A stretch of 11,555 nucleotides of DNA from Massariosphaeria phaeospora (GCA_011032825.1 JAADJZ010000049.1:1-11555); one strand, 5' to 3'; counted from the stretch's first letter, positions 1-8,694 are shown. The notes: generated from the letters alone by a model not told the origin. Translations and numbers: made by a program.

Positions 1-506
1 CGCGGAGCACCATGGTGCGCGTGAGGTTCTGGATGCTGCAGGCGGGGGCGGGGGTTAGAAGGGCTGGACTTGGACTTGGGCGTGGGCATGGGCGTGTGGC
101 TGCACGCACCTCTCCTCGATTACGTCGCTGAGCACCCGCATCATGCCTTCGGCTTGCTCTTCGGTGAAGCCTTCGTCTTTGAGGCGCTGGACGAACTTCA
201 GCGTGTCGAAGTGGTGGTCTTTTGAGGGGGCTGCTGTGGCGCTGAAGGGGCGGCGGAAAGCTGGTGCAGAGCTGGGGCCGGCCGCGAAAGGAGGTAATGA
301 TTGCTGGAATCTCCGATTGGAAAACCCTGGAGAGGTATCTGGTGTGCTGTCTTGCTGCTGCTGGTTGTGAGACGCTGCAAACGACCGGTGTCGCTTTGCC
401 TCGAAGACTGCGCCAACCGTCGACGGAGTGAGGGTCTTCGCACCCCATGTGAGCTGCGGGAGAAGGAACCGTGGTATCGCCGTGTCTGCAGCAAGGAGGC
501 CGCCAT
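1..506 (-). CDS. Mitochondrial CCDC90/FMP32/MCUR1-like coiled-coil protein (DUF1640), 5' part
   Basis: Only the N-terminal part is present; the gene leaves the window at position 1. The diagnostic stretch is HFDTLKFVQRLKDEGFTEEQ at 213-154, followed by AEGMMRVLSDVIEE and, after an intron, SIQNLTRTMVLR. This is the start of the DUF1640 domain shared by human CCDC90A/B (MCUR1) and yeast Fmp32, inner-membrane mitochondrial proteins linked to calcium-uniporter regulation or cytochrome oxidase assembly. Just upstream lies an Arg/Ser/Ala-rich segment ending RRPFSATA, typical of a mitochondrial presequence cleavage region. Certain exons are <1..35 and 110 to at least 360. The start is unresolved because the frame of the domain has no ATG back to a stop at 594-592. 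The best model starts at ATG 506-504 (MAASLLQTRR...) and splices out 443-361, which restores the frame. A single-base loss near 478 is the alternative. The transmembrane and coiled-coil C-terminus lies outside the window. Family assignment is firm; the exact start is not. Confidence 0.8.
36..109 (-). other. Intron in the CCDC90/FMP32-like gene
   Basis: This 74 nt intron has donor GTGCGT at 109-104, a branch-point-like TCTAACC near 59-53 and acceptor TGCAG ending at 36. Removing it joins a phase-2 AG to C, making the Ser of EE-S-IQNLTRTM, which matches the family. The intron interior contains an in-frame stop. Confidence 0.85.
361..443 (-). other. Tentative first intron of the CCDC90/FMP32-like gene
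   Basis: An 83 nt candidate with donor GTGCGA at 443-438 and acceptor CAACCAG ending at 361. It is in phase 0 and links the ATG frame (codons from 506) to the frame of the DUF1640 domain. The only branch-like element is CTCAC about 10 nt from the acceptor, which is weak. CAG triplets continue past the acceptor, so the exact AG is ambiguous. The competing explanation is a one-base loss further upstream. Confidence 0.4.
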
Positions 507-867
507 GTCGCGCTTTGGGCGTGTAGTAATGTGCGCTTTGAGACGGGACGAAAGTTCGACGATGGCGTGCATCATCGCGCCAAGCAGACGTCTAGCGGGG
601 GTCGAGCACCCATCAAGCTTAGTGGCATCTAGCCCTACGCATGCTCAATAGCACTTTATAACTCGAAGTCGATGTATTTTGAGAGTGATATTTCGTTTCC
701 ATAACTATATTCTTCTGAAAATTGGAGCGCGAGCACGCCCTAAAGCCACAAATCGTGACAGACCGAAGTAGATCGCATGCACAAACCCCTTCCGCTGGCT
801 ATGCATCATGAACCGCCCACACGAAAAAGCACGAAGATGTAGCTCCCCCCCATATAAGACCTCCTTT
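507..867. other. Intergenic region, no gene seen
   Basis: This 361 bp gap separates the stop of the WW/PhoD gene from the presumed start of the CCDC90-like gene; both are on the minus strand, so it should hold the terminator of the former and the promoter of the latter. It is more AT-rich than its surroundings around 650-720. I see no convincing open frame, RNA gene or repeat. Confidence 0.6.
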
Positions 868-3800
868 CTATCTGCCATACTCTAAGCTCGGAACGATGAC
901 CGGGCCGTACTTCATAGGCGGACTGTACGGCCTTCGTTCTGCACATGAAGTCCACTGCGAGATCAACTTTCCCGCTTCCTTGGCCAGGCACTGCTTGGCG
1001 AACGTGCCGTTGACAATCTCCGGGTCGTAGATCACGCAAGCGACGTAGTTCCTTCGGCCCATTAGTCTCTTGTACTCCCGGGCCGTGCCATTGACGTCCT
1101 GAGTGAAGATCTCCATCATGTCTTCCTTCGTGTCGGAGGGAGCATGGGTGCTGCGATGGCCGTTTGCCGGAACGTACAGCGCGCGATTGTTGTGGAGAAG
1201 GCGGAGAACGTAGTTGCTGGGTGGGGCGTTGACGACTGCTGACGAAATGATCTGGTACATGGTCTTATGATCCTGCGGCTTCGAGGGATCATGAACAAGC
1301 CCAGCACCACAGCAATCGACACCGCCAGAGAAGAACGTCATACGAAGTGACTTGTTGTGAGAAATGCCTTGGAGTGTGCGGATGAGATACGTGCGCTCAA
1401 GATCCTAGTCTTCTATTAGCAACTTGCAATCTGCAAGCCAGGATTTGTGAACGCACCTTGGATTCATGGGTCCACTGGTCTCTCAACTCATCAAGGATAT
1501 CGATGTCACCGAAAGGGCTCAGAACGCTGCTCATGAGTCCAGACTTGCCAATAGCCCTCTTAACCGAACTGAATCCGTCACCGACCACAGACTTTGCGCC
1601 CACCACACCAGCAACTGAACTCGTTACCTTTCCGAGCATGTTGAAAGTGCCGGTGACAGCCTTCTTGCCAGTCGCCATGCCACTAGCGAAATGCTCCATT
1701 GATTCGAGACGAGGATACACGACCGGTACCGGGATCATCCAGATGCAATGTTGTACACTGGACGGCAGTGTGGCTACTTTCGGGAACAAGCCCTGGTAGG
1801 TTGGACCGTTCATGACTTGGTGCGGGTTCCGCTCAGAGCGAGTATCTGGGCCGACGACGACCACGCAAGGGCCAAGATATTTCATAAAGTGCCATCCAGT
1901 CCCTGTAATCGTAAAGAGATCGATATCATTGTTGACATTGCGGAGGATCTCAAGTGTCGTATGGTGTTGAAACAGCAGGTACATCTCAATGCCCACCCTG
2001 CCGATGTTCTTGAACATGTTAGAGAACTGCATATACTCTGGGTATGATCCGAAGCCATCGAAGCTGCACAAGCGTTAGTGGTGTTGTCAGCACTTTCACG
2101 ATATGGTAAGATCTTACATGTCGTGGTCATCCAGCGACAGAATATGCGGAATCTGTGCAAATGCCTCTCTCAGATGCATCTGATCAAAGTGGCTGGTGTA
2201 GTAATGGAAGTAAGCGTGGCAGACTTCCTCTTCATGTTTGGCAGTCCAGGGTGCGTTCTTGCGAGTCTCTTTGCCGCTTGTGCCCGTCCACTGTTTCAGT
2301 AATGGAATCTCCTTCCACATTCGGTCGGCATATATCTGTCCGCCTAGACCTAACTGCACGTGGAAACCGCCACACTCGGTGTTCTTTTGAAGAATATCTT
2401 TCCACATTAACCCCACCCCGCCGATCTTGGTCCTCTCATTGGCATTGATACTGAGCGCAAAGTCATTCCCTGAGTGAGCAATGAAACGCCAGCTGGTCTC
2501 TTGACGTCCTGCAACAAGGAACTCGAAACGAGTGCACCCCAAGTGCGAAGTGATCGCGTATGTCCATTTCGAGGAGTGCTCATCTTCCATCTTCAGGTCG
2601 ACATCATAGCGATAAAAGGTCCAGGACTGATGCTTGTAGATAGGGTTGGCCTTAAGTTGACGTGGGTTGGGAGATAAATCCACGCTCTGGTGGATATGGA
2701 TCGTCGGAGGGTGAGGCGTGTTCGTGACGAGGAGAATCGACCCGAGCCACAATCCTCGCTCGATATCCATATTCGTGTACCTGAGATATGGACCGAAATA
2801 GACGCCATTAGTAGGATTGATCTTGTACATATCCACACCTGCGACGGGCGGGGGTCCGGTAAAGCCGGCCGCAGTCGGCGTAGCAATTGCGGTCATGCCT
2901 AGTGAATCTCCAGCGAAAGCTGCTGTCTGTGTTGGAAATCCGGGCGATGCTAAAGGTGCCTTTCCGAATCCCGGAGACGTCAACGGATTAACAAAAGAAC
3001 TGGCAGGTGACATGGGCTCGTTCAAATTCAGGGGAGTAGGGCCCTTGGGAAACTCCCACTGTGTGGACTGGGTAGGCAGATGGATGTAGTAATATTGACC
3101 TGAACTCGGATCGAGATGCGCGATCCAGCCTTCCGGTAGAGGTGGCGGCGAAGCAGGACCTGGCCCGGGCGCCGGTGCTGGACTCGGCGTTGTGGCATGT
3201 TGCGTTTGTTGTTGTTGCTGATGGTGAGGGAATTGGCTTGCAGTGGGCGTTGGAGAAATCACCCCAGACGGGGGTTGGGGTGACGGGCCCATTTGCTGAA
3301 GCGGACGCGCATCGTTCGCGAATGCAGGGTGCTGCTGGACGTTGGGGTCACTCATAGCTCCAGCTCCAGCTTGCGGTGTAGGTGAAGTGATGTTCTGATT
3401 GCGCTTCTCGTTGGGGTAGATTGAAGAACCTGCAGCGGCCGTCGGGTGAGTGATGCTCGAATAGGCAGGGGGAGGCTCTTCACTAATATTCATGCGTCCA
3501 AGATCCTGCGCTAGAGGATGTTCTGGAGGCACGTTCGTAGTCGGCGCGGGAGTGATGCTAGTAGGAACTTGTGGGAGAGGAGCTTGCGGAGGGCTGCTCG
3601 ATGCTCCTACCTGGTCCATACCCTGGTACACAGCCGGAGGACCGTGGGGTTGGCTGCCAGGCTGCTCAGTCGGCGTCCAAGGTCTCCTGGGAGGCATTTG
3701 CTGAGGTGGAGGGGAGGAGAGGGCCGGCCGAGGCTGAGCATTGGCATAAACTTGGTTTCTCTGGGTCGCAGCTGCGTTCTGTGCGGTTTGCGCCTGCAGG

Positions 3801-4669
3801 TTGGTGAGGGTGGATGAGCCCGCAATCCCTGCAGCAGCGAATCGGGCCTCGATCCCGCCACCGGGAGGGGGGATGATAGGGGTTTCCGGCGGAGGTGGCG
3901 AGCCTCGCTGCGCTCTCGTTGTTGATGTGGATGCTGTCGAGCTCAACCGATTGACGCCACCAGGGTTGGGGATCTTGAGCGCCTCCTCTGCTGGCTGCGA
4001 GGCACCTGCGCCAGTATTTGGGGGCGGCCAGTACTGCTGGTGGTAGTCTGGAAAAGGATTTGGGTCTGCGCTGGGCTTGCGCTGTGGTGCGCGTTGGAAT
4101 AAGCCCTCCTTGTCAGGTGTCTCTGGGCCAGGAGATTCTGGGAGTGGTTTGGGCGCAGTGCCTCTCCGCTCTGCCAGTCTCGACGGTTGTATGGATCCAT
4201 CTGTCGCCCTGCCAGGCCCGCCATATCCAGACACTGTCGGCCGGTTTGGGTCGTTGGCATCAAATCTCGCACGCGAGGCTGGCGAACTCGGGCTGGGCCC
4301 TGTCGCGTTCGACCCCCGCCTTCGCCTGTCGACGTCTGGTGGAGTAGCATTCCGTGCCGCCCGCTCCCTCTCGCTCAGAGGAGTGTATCTTCCTTGGCCC
4401 AGCGTCGGCGCCTTCAACGGTCGGTCATCCGGGTAGGGTAGCGGGACAGTCGGGGGACTCGTGGGTGGCGCTGGGAATGTTGGCATAGGCGGAGGGCGCG
4501 AAAAAGCAGGTTGACTCGAGCTGCCTGCTGAGTCTGTTCGTGGTGGCGGGCTCTTCGATGCCGATTCCCTCTTGTGGATCTTTAGGGGCTCGACGATGGG
4601 TGTTTCTGGCGTCTCCGTCGGCCGCATGAACAGCTCCTCCTCAGGCCGGCCCAGCTTGCGGCCCTCCAT
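868..4669 (-). CDS. WW domain plus PhoD-like metallophosphatase domain protein
   Basis: Three exons, complement(868..1404, 1457..2063, 2118..4669), encode 1231 residues. Residues 1-505 are Pro/Ser/Ala-rich and probably disordered, with a Gln run near 481-492 and a PPAY motif at 400-403. A WW domain spans about 509-545, with Trp515 and Trp538 23 residues apart, a YYY aromatic block, a class I-like His and a terminal FP. From about 615 to the end is the fungal PhoD-like phosphatase domain (PhoD_2 type): GVYFGPYLRYTN at 622, DDHDIFDGFGSYP at 847-859, LERTYLIRTLQG in exon 3, and C-terminal KYGPVIVPSLEYGR. PhoD relatives are metal-dependent phosphodiesterases or phosphatases; the substrate here is unknown. 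No signal peptide or membrane segment is seen, so it is probably cytosolic. The start is bounded by an in-frame TAA three codons upstream. Oddities: residues ~1189-1213 look frame-shifted relative to the family, and SGGVD (1079-1083) stands where many PhoD proteins have a GDxH-type site. Confidence 0.88.
1405..1456 (-). other. Intron 2 of the WW/PhoD gene
   Basis: This 52 nt intron has donor GTGCGT at 1456, branch-like GCTAAT near 1420-1415 and acceptor TAG at 1407-1405, phase 0. Splicing gives ...THESK-DLERTYLIRTLQG..., continuous with the family. The acceptor TAG is itself an in-frame stop, so the intron must be removed. Confidence 0.9.
2064..2117 (-). other. Intron 1 of the WW/PhoD gene
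   Basis: This 54 nt intron has donor GTAAGA at 2117, branch-like CACTAACG near 2080-2073 and acceptor GCAG ending at 2064. It is phase 2: AT plus C makes Ile, giving the motif DDHD-I-FDGFGSYP. Without splicing the frame stops at TAA 2116-2114. Confidence 0.93.
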
Positions 4670-5897
4670 GACGGCTTATGGGTTTATATATCGCTCGGCT
4701 CGACGTGTAGGATGGCCAACAGCGACAGGCGTGGGCTTATTTTTGGCGACGGGTGCAGGTCGACGGGTGGATGCGCGGCAGGAAACGTAGAGGGGGCTGC
4801 TTGCGGGGCAGATCGATATATGACGCTGCTGGCTGACACGGGTCAAGTGAACTGGCAGACAGCTGCGCGTCCTCAGTGACCGGTCAGTGTATGTCGGCCG
4901 ATGGAGCTGGAAGATGGCAAAGCCGCTGGTTTCTGCGCTGCCCGAGGCGAAGCTGGCTGACTTACGTATGCTGCTCCCATGGCTCGCTCCTGCAAGACGT
5001 CGAGTATTGGGCCTGCAGCTCGAGACCACGCTCACCAGGGCTCACCCTCGAGCGCGCCCGTGGCTAGCAGACCGCTGATTGGGCCGCCAGCCCATCTAAG
5101 CGCGCTCTCCTCGAATTGCTGGATGTCCATCACACTTGGCGGCGCATGGCGGGCTCCGCTCTAGACGTCCCGTTCCTGACTGGAGGCATTCTTGCTCGAT
5201 GCCCTCGAGAGACGTGGGCGGCGCTTGGGGCCCTCGGGTGGTTGCAGCCCTCTTCGACTCCCAGACATCGCCGGCGCAAGGGGGGGCCCGACACGGACAG
5301 TGTGCTCTCCACCGCTGGCTATGCACCGCCTGATTCCATCTTCGAGACATCTCCATTAAATATATCTCGGATCCGTTCCTTCCCTGTTTCTCCAGCCATG
5401 TGGGAGATCGGCGCAGTCAAGCTTACTACCCGTGGACTGGTTCCGTGTCGTCAGGCCCCTGGCGTCTGACAGCTCTGTCCCGTGGTCGACATCCACGCAC
5501 ATCGTCAGAACATCAACAACATCCTCTGAGCTCTAGACTTGATTGTCAGGGCCGCACACAGGACATGCGCGCTTTCGCCCATTGCGTTAGGTAGCGTCCG
5601 CTTCGGCGCATCGTATTCGGTAAAGGATGAAGCCACAACGTACGGCTGAGGCCAGGCCTTGAGGGCTTGAATACGGGCTCAGGTCAACCTTCTTCAAACC
5701 CCTCTGACCGTCTTAAATCCGGCAATTTCTGTTCGTCGCGCTTCATTTCTTCATCTACGCCCCATAAAATACGTGTAATTTCATCCCTCTCTGCTGCAAC
5801 TCCCATTTTTTTGGTCTTAATCGCTCTGCTGTGTACGTGGGAGTTCGGGCCCCCAAAACGACAGGCCGACCTACTTCTTTTACGAAGGTAATCCACG
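4670..5897. other. Divergent intergenic region, no gene seen
   Basis: This 1.2 kb gap lies between the start codons of the WW/PhoD gene (minus) and the PPxY-containing gene (plus), so it must hold both promoters. It is GC-rich up to about 5600. From about 5690 it becomes pyrimidine-rich on the plus strand (repeated CTTC/TCTT blocks), a common look for fungal core promoters and 5' leaders. An ATTGG (inverted CCAAT) core occurs near 5077. The open frames here have skewed, low-complexity translations with no recognisable domain, and I do not call any as genes. Confidence 0.6.
4683..4690 (-). promoter_or_regulatory. TATATAAA element 14 nt upstream of the WW/PhoD ATG
   Basis: Minus-strand TATATAAA lies directly upstream of the predicted start at 4669. 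It matches a TATA box well, but the spacing is too short for a conventional TATA-to-transcription-start distance. If it is functional, translation may begin at Met15 (4627-4625) instead, or the element may not be the one used. Confidence 0.35.
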
Positions 5898-7688
5898 ATG
5901 TCTATGCTACAACAACAGGCGCCGCCTGTGGCAATGTTCGATCCTAACTCAACCGCACCACCACCCTACGCATCTGTGACGGGACCGCAACAGCCACAGA
6001 CATCAACACCAGCGCCGAATCAGTTTGTACAAAACCCTTTGCAGCCACAACATGGCTATCCCCAGGCTCAGCCGCAGAACCAACCTCCAGGCCCTCCAGT
6101 AGCTCAGCAACCACTCCAATATCCCCTCAACATGACACCCCAGCAGCAGCAACAGGTCCAGCAGGTCCTCCAAAACGTGCCTCCTGAGAAGCTCCAAATG
6201 TATCAGCAACAAGCTCGGCAGATGATGTCGCCTACAATGGTTATGAGCCCACAATCGTTCCAGGCCCCTCAGCAACCAGGCATGATGCAGCCCATAGTAT
6301 CGCAACAGCTGAACCAGCAGCTACCGCCTCAGAACCCGCAATACACAGCCACTGCACCTTCCGGTCTGTTCGGTGCTAAACAATCCCATGGATCCCCCAC
6401 CGGGCCCAACGATGAAAAGCAAACCGGAAAAGTACAGCGATTCTTCGGAGACACTCTATTCGGCCGAGTAGCGCGATCATCCGTCCAAACCGTGACATCA
6501 ACACTGAAGATGCCCTCGTCGCTGTCTCCATGGGGCGACAACAATCCCGTAACACTTCCCAACGTCCGCTACAGAGACGCGGTTCTCTTCACCACCTTCG
6601 CATTTGTAGGCGCCCCGCTAGTCGAGGGTATTTCCGACGGCGTCTCATCCGCATTCGGCGCCGACAGCTTCATCTCGGAGATCGTAAACTCTGGAGCCGG
6701 TGCCATTGTCGGGTCTACTGTCCTCAAGTACGGTGTTTTCCAGATCGTAGAACAGGCTATTGATAAGGGCATCATCGAGCACATGCTGCCCGAGGAAGAG
6801 AAGATGCTGCAGACTACGAATGTGAAGAGCTTGCAAGTAGGCATTAAACACAAACTCATGGGTGTCGACGCAGATCTGCGCTTCGTCGGCATATGTCCAA
6901 GTTTCAACAGCCAGGCGTGTGAGAAAGGATGGTACGCTGGTTTGGAAGATCGGCTTGGACTGTTATTCTGACTTGTCCAACAGGTTCAGCCCTTATCTTT
7001 TTGCCAGCGCAAGGACGCCAATGATACCACGCGCCAACGACTTCTCTATATGTCAATTCTTCGGCCCCTTTCTCGGCGGTCCGTACTCCCGTAATCCCTC
7101 TCATACCACACATATGTAGGTATGTCTACACATCTTGCTAACCAGTCCGCAGGCGACTACGCCCTCGCGCACAAACTGCTCTCCGAGTCCATGCACACCC
7201 TCGCCCTCTGCGACCCCAACCCGCAAACCGACATCGGCACCAACCGCATGCTAATCCTCTTCACGGGCATCTCGCCCTACCGCGCAAACATGTGGTCGAC
7301 GTCGCGGCGCCCCGGCTGCGGCACCATCATCTTCCACCTGCTCGACGGCTGTCCCGCGCTCGTCGTGCCCGTCACAAACCGCGCCCCCATCTGCGCCTGG
7401 TCGCCCTGGACGCTAGCCCAGATGCGCGCTGCGCAGTACGCGCTGAATCCGCCGACCCCGGGGACGGGCGCGTACAGTGCCGAGTGGCAGCATGAGCAGG
7501 TGTGCGAGTGGTTGGATGGCGTGGTCAGTGTGCCGCATATTACTCCTACGGTTAGGGATAAGTATGTTGATGTGTTGGGGAGGAGTGTCAGTTTGGTGAT
7601 TAATGGGGCGTTGGCGCTGGAGAAGTGCCAGCCATTGCTAGGGAGGCTGGATCCGGAGAGAGCGGGCATTGTGATGTTTAGGTATTGA
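5898..7688 (+). CDS. Unrecognised fungal protein with Gln/Pro-rich N-terminus and PPPY motif
   Basis: Three exons, join(5898..6931, 6984..7078, 7153..7688), encode 554 residues. I do not recognise a named domain. Residues 1-170 are Gln/Pro/Met-rich and probably disordered, with PPPY at 21-24, a candidate ligand for a WW domain. Residues from about 178 (KVQRFFGDTLFGRVARSSVQ) to the end look globular, with a Gly/Ala-rich hydrophobic stretch at about 227-285 that could be membrane-associated, though no clear hydrophobic helix of transmembrane length stands out. The C-terminal exon contains FTGISPYRANMWSTSRRPG and a final GIVMFRY. The splices are supported by smooth continuity: CEKGW-FSPYLFASARTPM and FFGPFLGG-DYALAHKLL. 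The start has A at -3. The gene is divergent from the WW/PhoD gene. Codon use flips within exon 3 from C-ending to G/T-ending codons around 7450-7500. The gene structure is solid; the function is unknown. Confidence 0.85.
6932..6983 (+). other. Intron 1 of the PPPY gene
   Basis: This 52 nt intron has donor GTACGC, branch-like TCTGACT near 6967-6973 and acceptor AACAG ending at 6983. It is phase 2 and creates Trp at the junction (CEKG-W-FSPYLF). Reading through stops at a TGA just after position 6968. Confidence 0.85.
7079..7152 (+). other. Intron 2 of the PPPY gene
   Basis: This 74 nt intron has donor GTCCGT, branch GCTAACC at 7137-7143 and acceptor CGCAG ending at 7152. It is phase 1 and forms Gly in FLG-G-DYALAHK. 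The donor is somewhat weak; a GTACTC three bases downstream would give a poorer junction. Confidence 0.75.
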
Positions 7689-8063
7689 ATTAGACTTGTA
7701 GGTAGATACCCAGATCGATTTTCTTGTTGGCTACGGCGTCCAATGTGCTTTCTTTTTACCTGTGCGAAGTAGGCTAATACGTCTACAGTTTGGTTTACGG
7801 TGTCGGCTTGAATCTCGTAATAGGACTCAAGGGCAACAAGAGGGACTTTGCCCAAAACACCACACACGATATCACACAAGTCAGACAGTAGTATCAAATC
7901 AAGAGGATCACATTCCTCCTACTACAAGAGGCAGCGACCAAGACAATCGCCCCCCCGGAGCACCCGCCCGCTCCACAAACGCCTGATCCTCCTACCCCCC
8001 CCCCCCAGACCATGACGCCCAACGCCAGCACACCCCCAACGCCACACCCCTTCCCCTTGCTAT
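7689..8063. other. Spacer between convergent genes, C-rich on plus strand
   Basis: Holds the 3' ends of the PPPY gene (plus) and the F-box-like gene (minus). From about 7915 it is strongly C-rich on the plus strand, with C7 tracts and a run of 12 C at 7995-8006. The minus strand therefore has several G3-G12 runs and could form G-quadruplexes. A minus-strand open stretch at about 7897-7690 has protein-like composition but no ATG and no compatible splice to the upstream gene, so it is not called. Confidence 0.55.
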
Positions 8064-8690
8064 CTACATGTCCTCGCCCCTCACCACGAGGACGTGGCGC
8101 AACTTGCCGAAGCCCTCCATGTCGAAGTGCGGGTACCACTCGGGCGCCAGCTTCAACTCCTCCAAGTTGACGCACGCGTGCAGCAACTTGGAGACGAGAC
8201 CGACGTAGATCGCCAGCGGCAGCTCATCCCCCTCCAAATCCTCGTCGGTGAGGCCGAGCATGCGCGCGCGCTGCGCCGCGTCGTCGAAGGCAATCTGCCA
8301 GGCGGGCAAGCCCGGGGAAGAAGGCACCGCGGAACCACCACCGAAGCGGTGGAACTCGCGGCCAAAGTCCAGCACGCCGGAAAGGTCCGCGCCGTCGTAC
8401 TTGGGGTTGAGCTTGATGCGCTCGATGGATAGCGCGAGGCGCGGGTTCTCGGTGATGGCGATGAGGAGGAGCGCTAGGTCGTCGCGCTTCTTCTCCTTGC
8501 GGGCCTTGTACTGCGTCCTGCCATTCTTCTCGTTGATGCCGTCTTTGCCGTCGTCGACCTGGTCCTTGAGGATGCTGAGGGGGAGGGAGGTGACGTGGCC
8601 GGCGGAGAGGTAGCCCGGTTTGACGACGCGGGGGACGAAGCCTTCGACGGCGGGGACCACGGAGTTGGATGCGGACATGGTGACGGGCAC
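8064..8690 (-). CDS. Hypothetical protein resembling part of a fungal F-box/leucine-rich protein
   Basis: A single exon of 208 residues, or 204 if translation starts at the second Met (8678-8676, MSASNSVVPAVEG). It has high GC at third codon positions, as expected of a real gene. The segment KKRDDLALLLIAITENPRLA resembles the helix after an F-box in expanded ascomycete families, and CVNLEELKLAPEWYPHF with FGKLRHVLVV near the end resembles leucine-rich-repeat strands. A clear F-box is missing; only TSLPLSILKD hints at one, followed by a charged insert (DDGKDGINEKNGR). The protein stops right after an LRR-like unit, far shorter than the several hundred residues usual in such families, so it may be truncated or be a gene remnant. 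The stop TAG overlaps a donor-like GTAGAT at 8067, so a further 3' exon cannot be excluded. The same frame continues upstream into the tandem repeat but without an ATG. Function is unknown. Confidence 0.6.
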   Translation of the reverse strand: MPVTMSASNSVVPAVEGFVPRVVKPGYLSAGHVTSLPLSILKDQVDDGKDGINEKNGRTQYKARKEKKRDDLALLLIAITENPRLALSIERIKLNPKYDGADLSGVLDFGREFHRFGGGSAVPSSPGLPAWQIAFDDAAQRARMLGLTDEDLEGDELPLAIYVGLVSKLLHACVNLEELKLAPEWYPHFDMEGFGKLRHVLVVRGEDM

Positions 8691-8694
8691 GCGT

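Noticed and set aside
3943..4350. Several 80-135 codon frames within the Pro-rich exon of the WW/PhoD gene
   Set aside because: GC-rich, low-complexity coding sequence produces long shadow frames on both strands; none has independent support.
4676..5035. Minus-strand 119-codon open frame upstream of the WW/PhoD gene
   Set aside because: Ser/Arg-rich low-information translation in GC-rich promoter DNA, with no domain and no supported splice into the next gene.
5116..5469. Plus-strand 117-codon open frame in the divergent intergenic region
   Set aside because: No domain, no suitable promoter context, and overlapped by similarly long frames in other phases, as expected by chance in GC-rich DNA.
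7277..7897. Minus-strand 206-codon open frame ending antisense to the PPPY gene
   Set aside because: It begins at TTG with no ATG, most of it is antisense to a confident exon, and no GT-AG splice in the right phase joins it to the upstream F-box-like gene.
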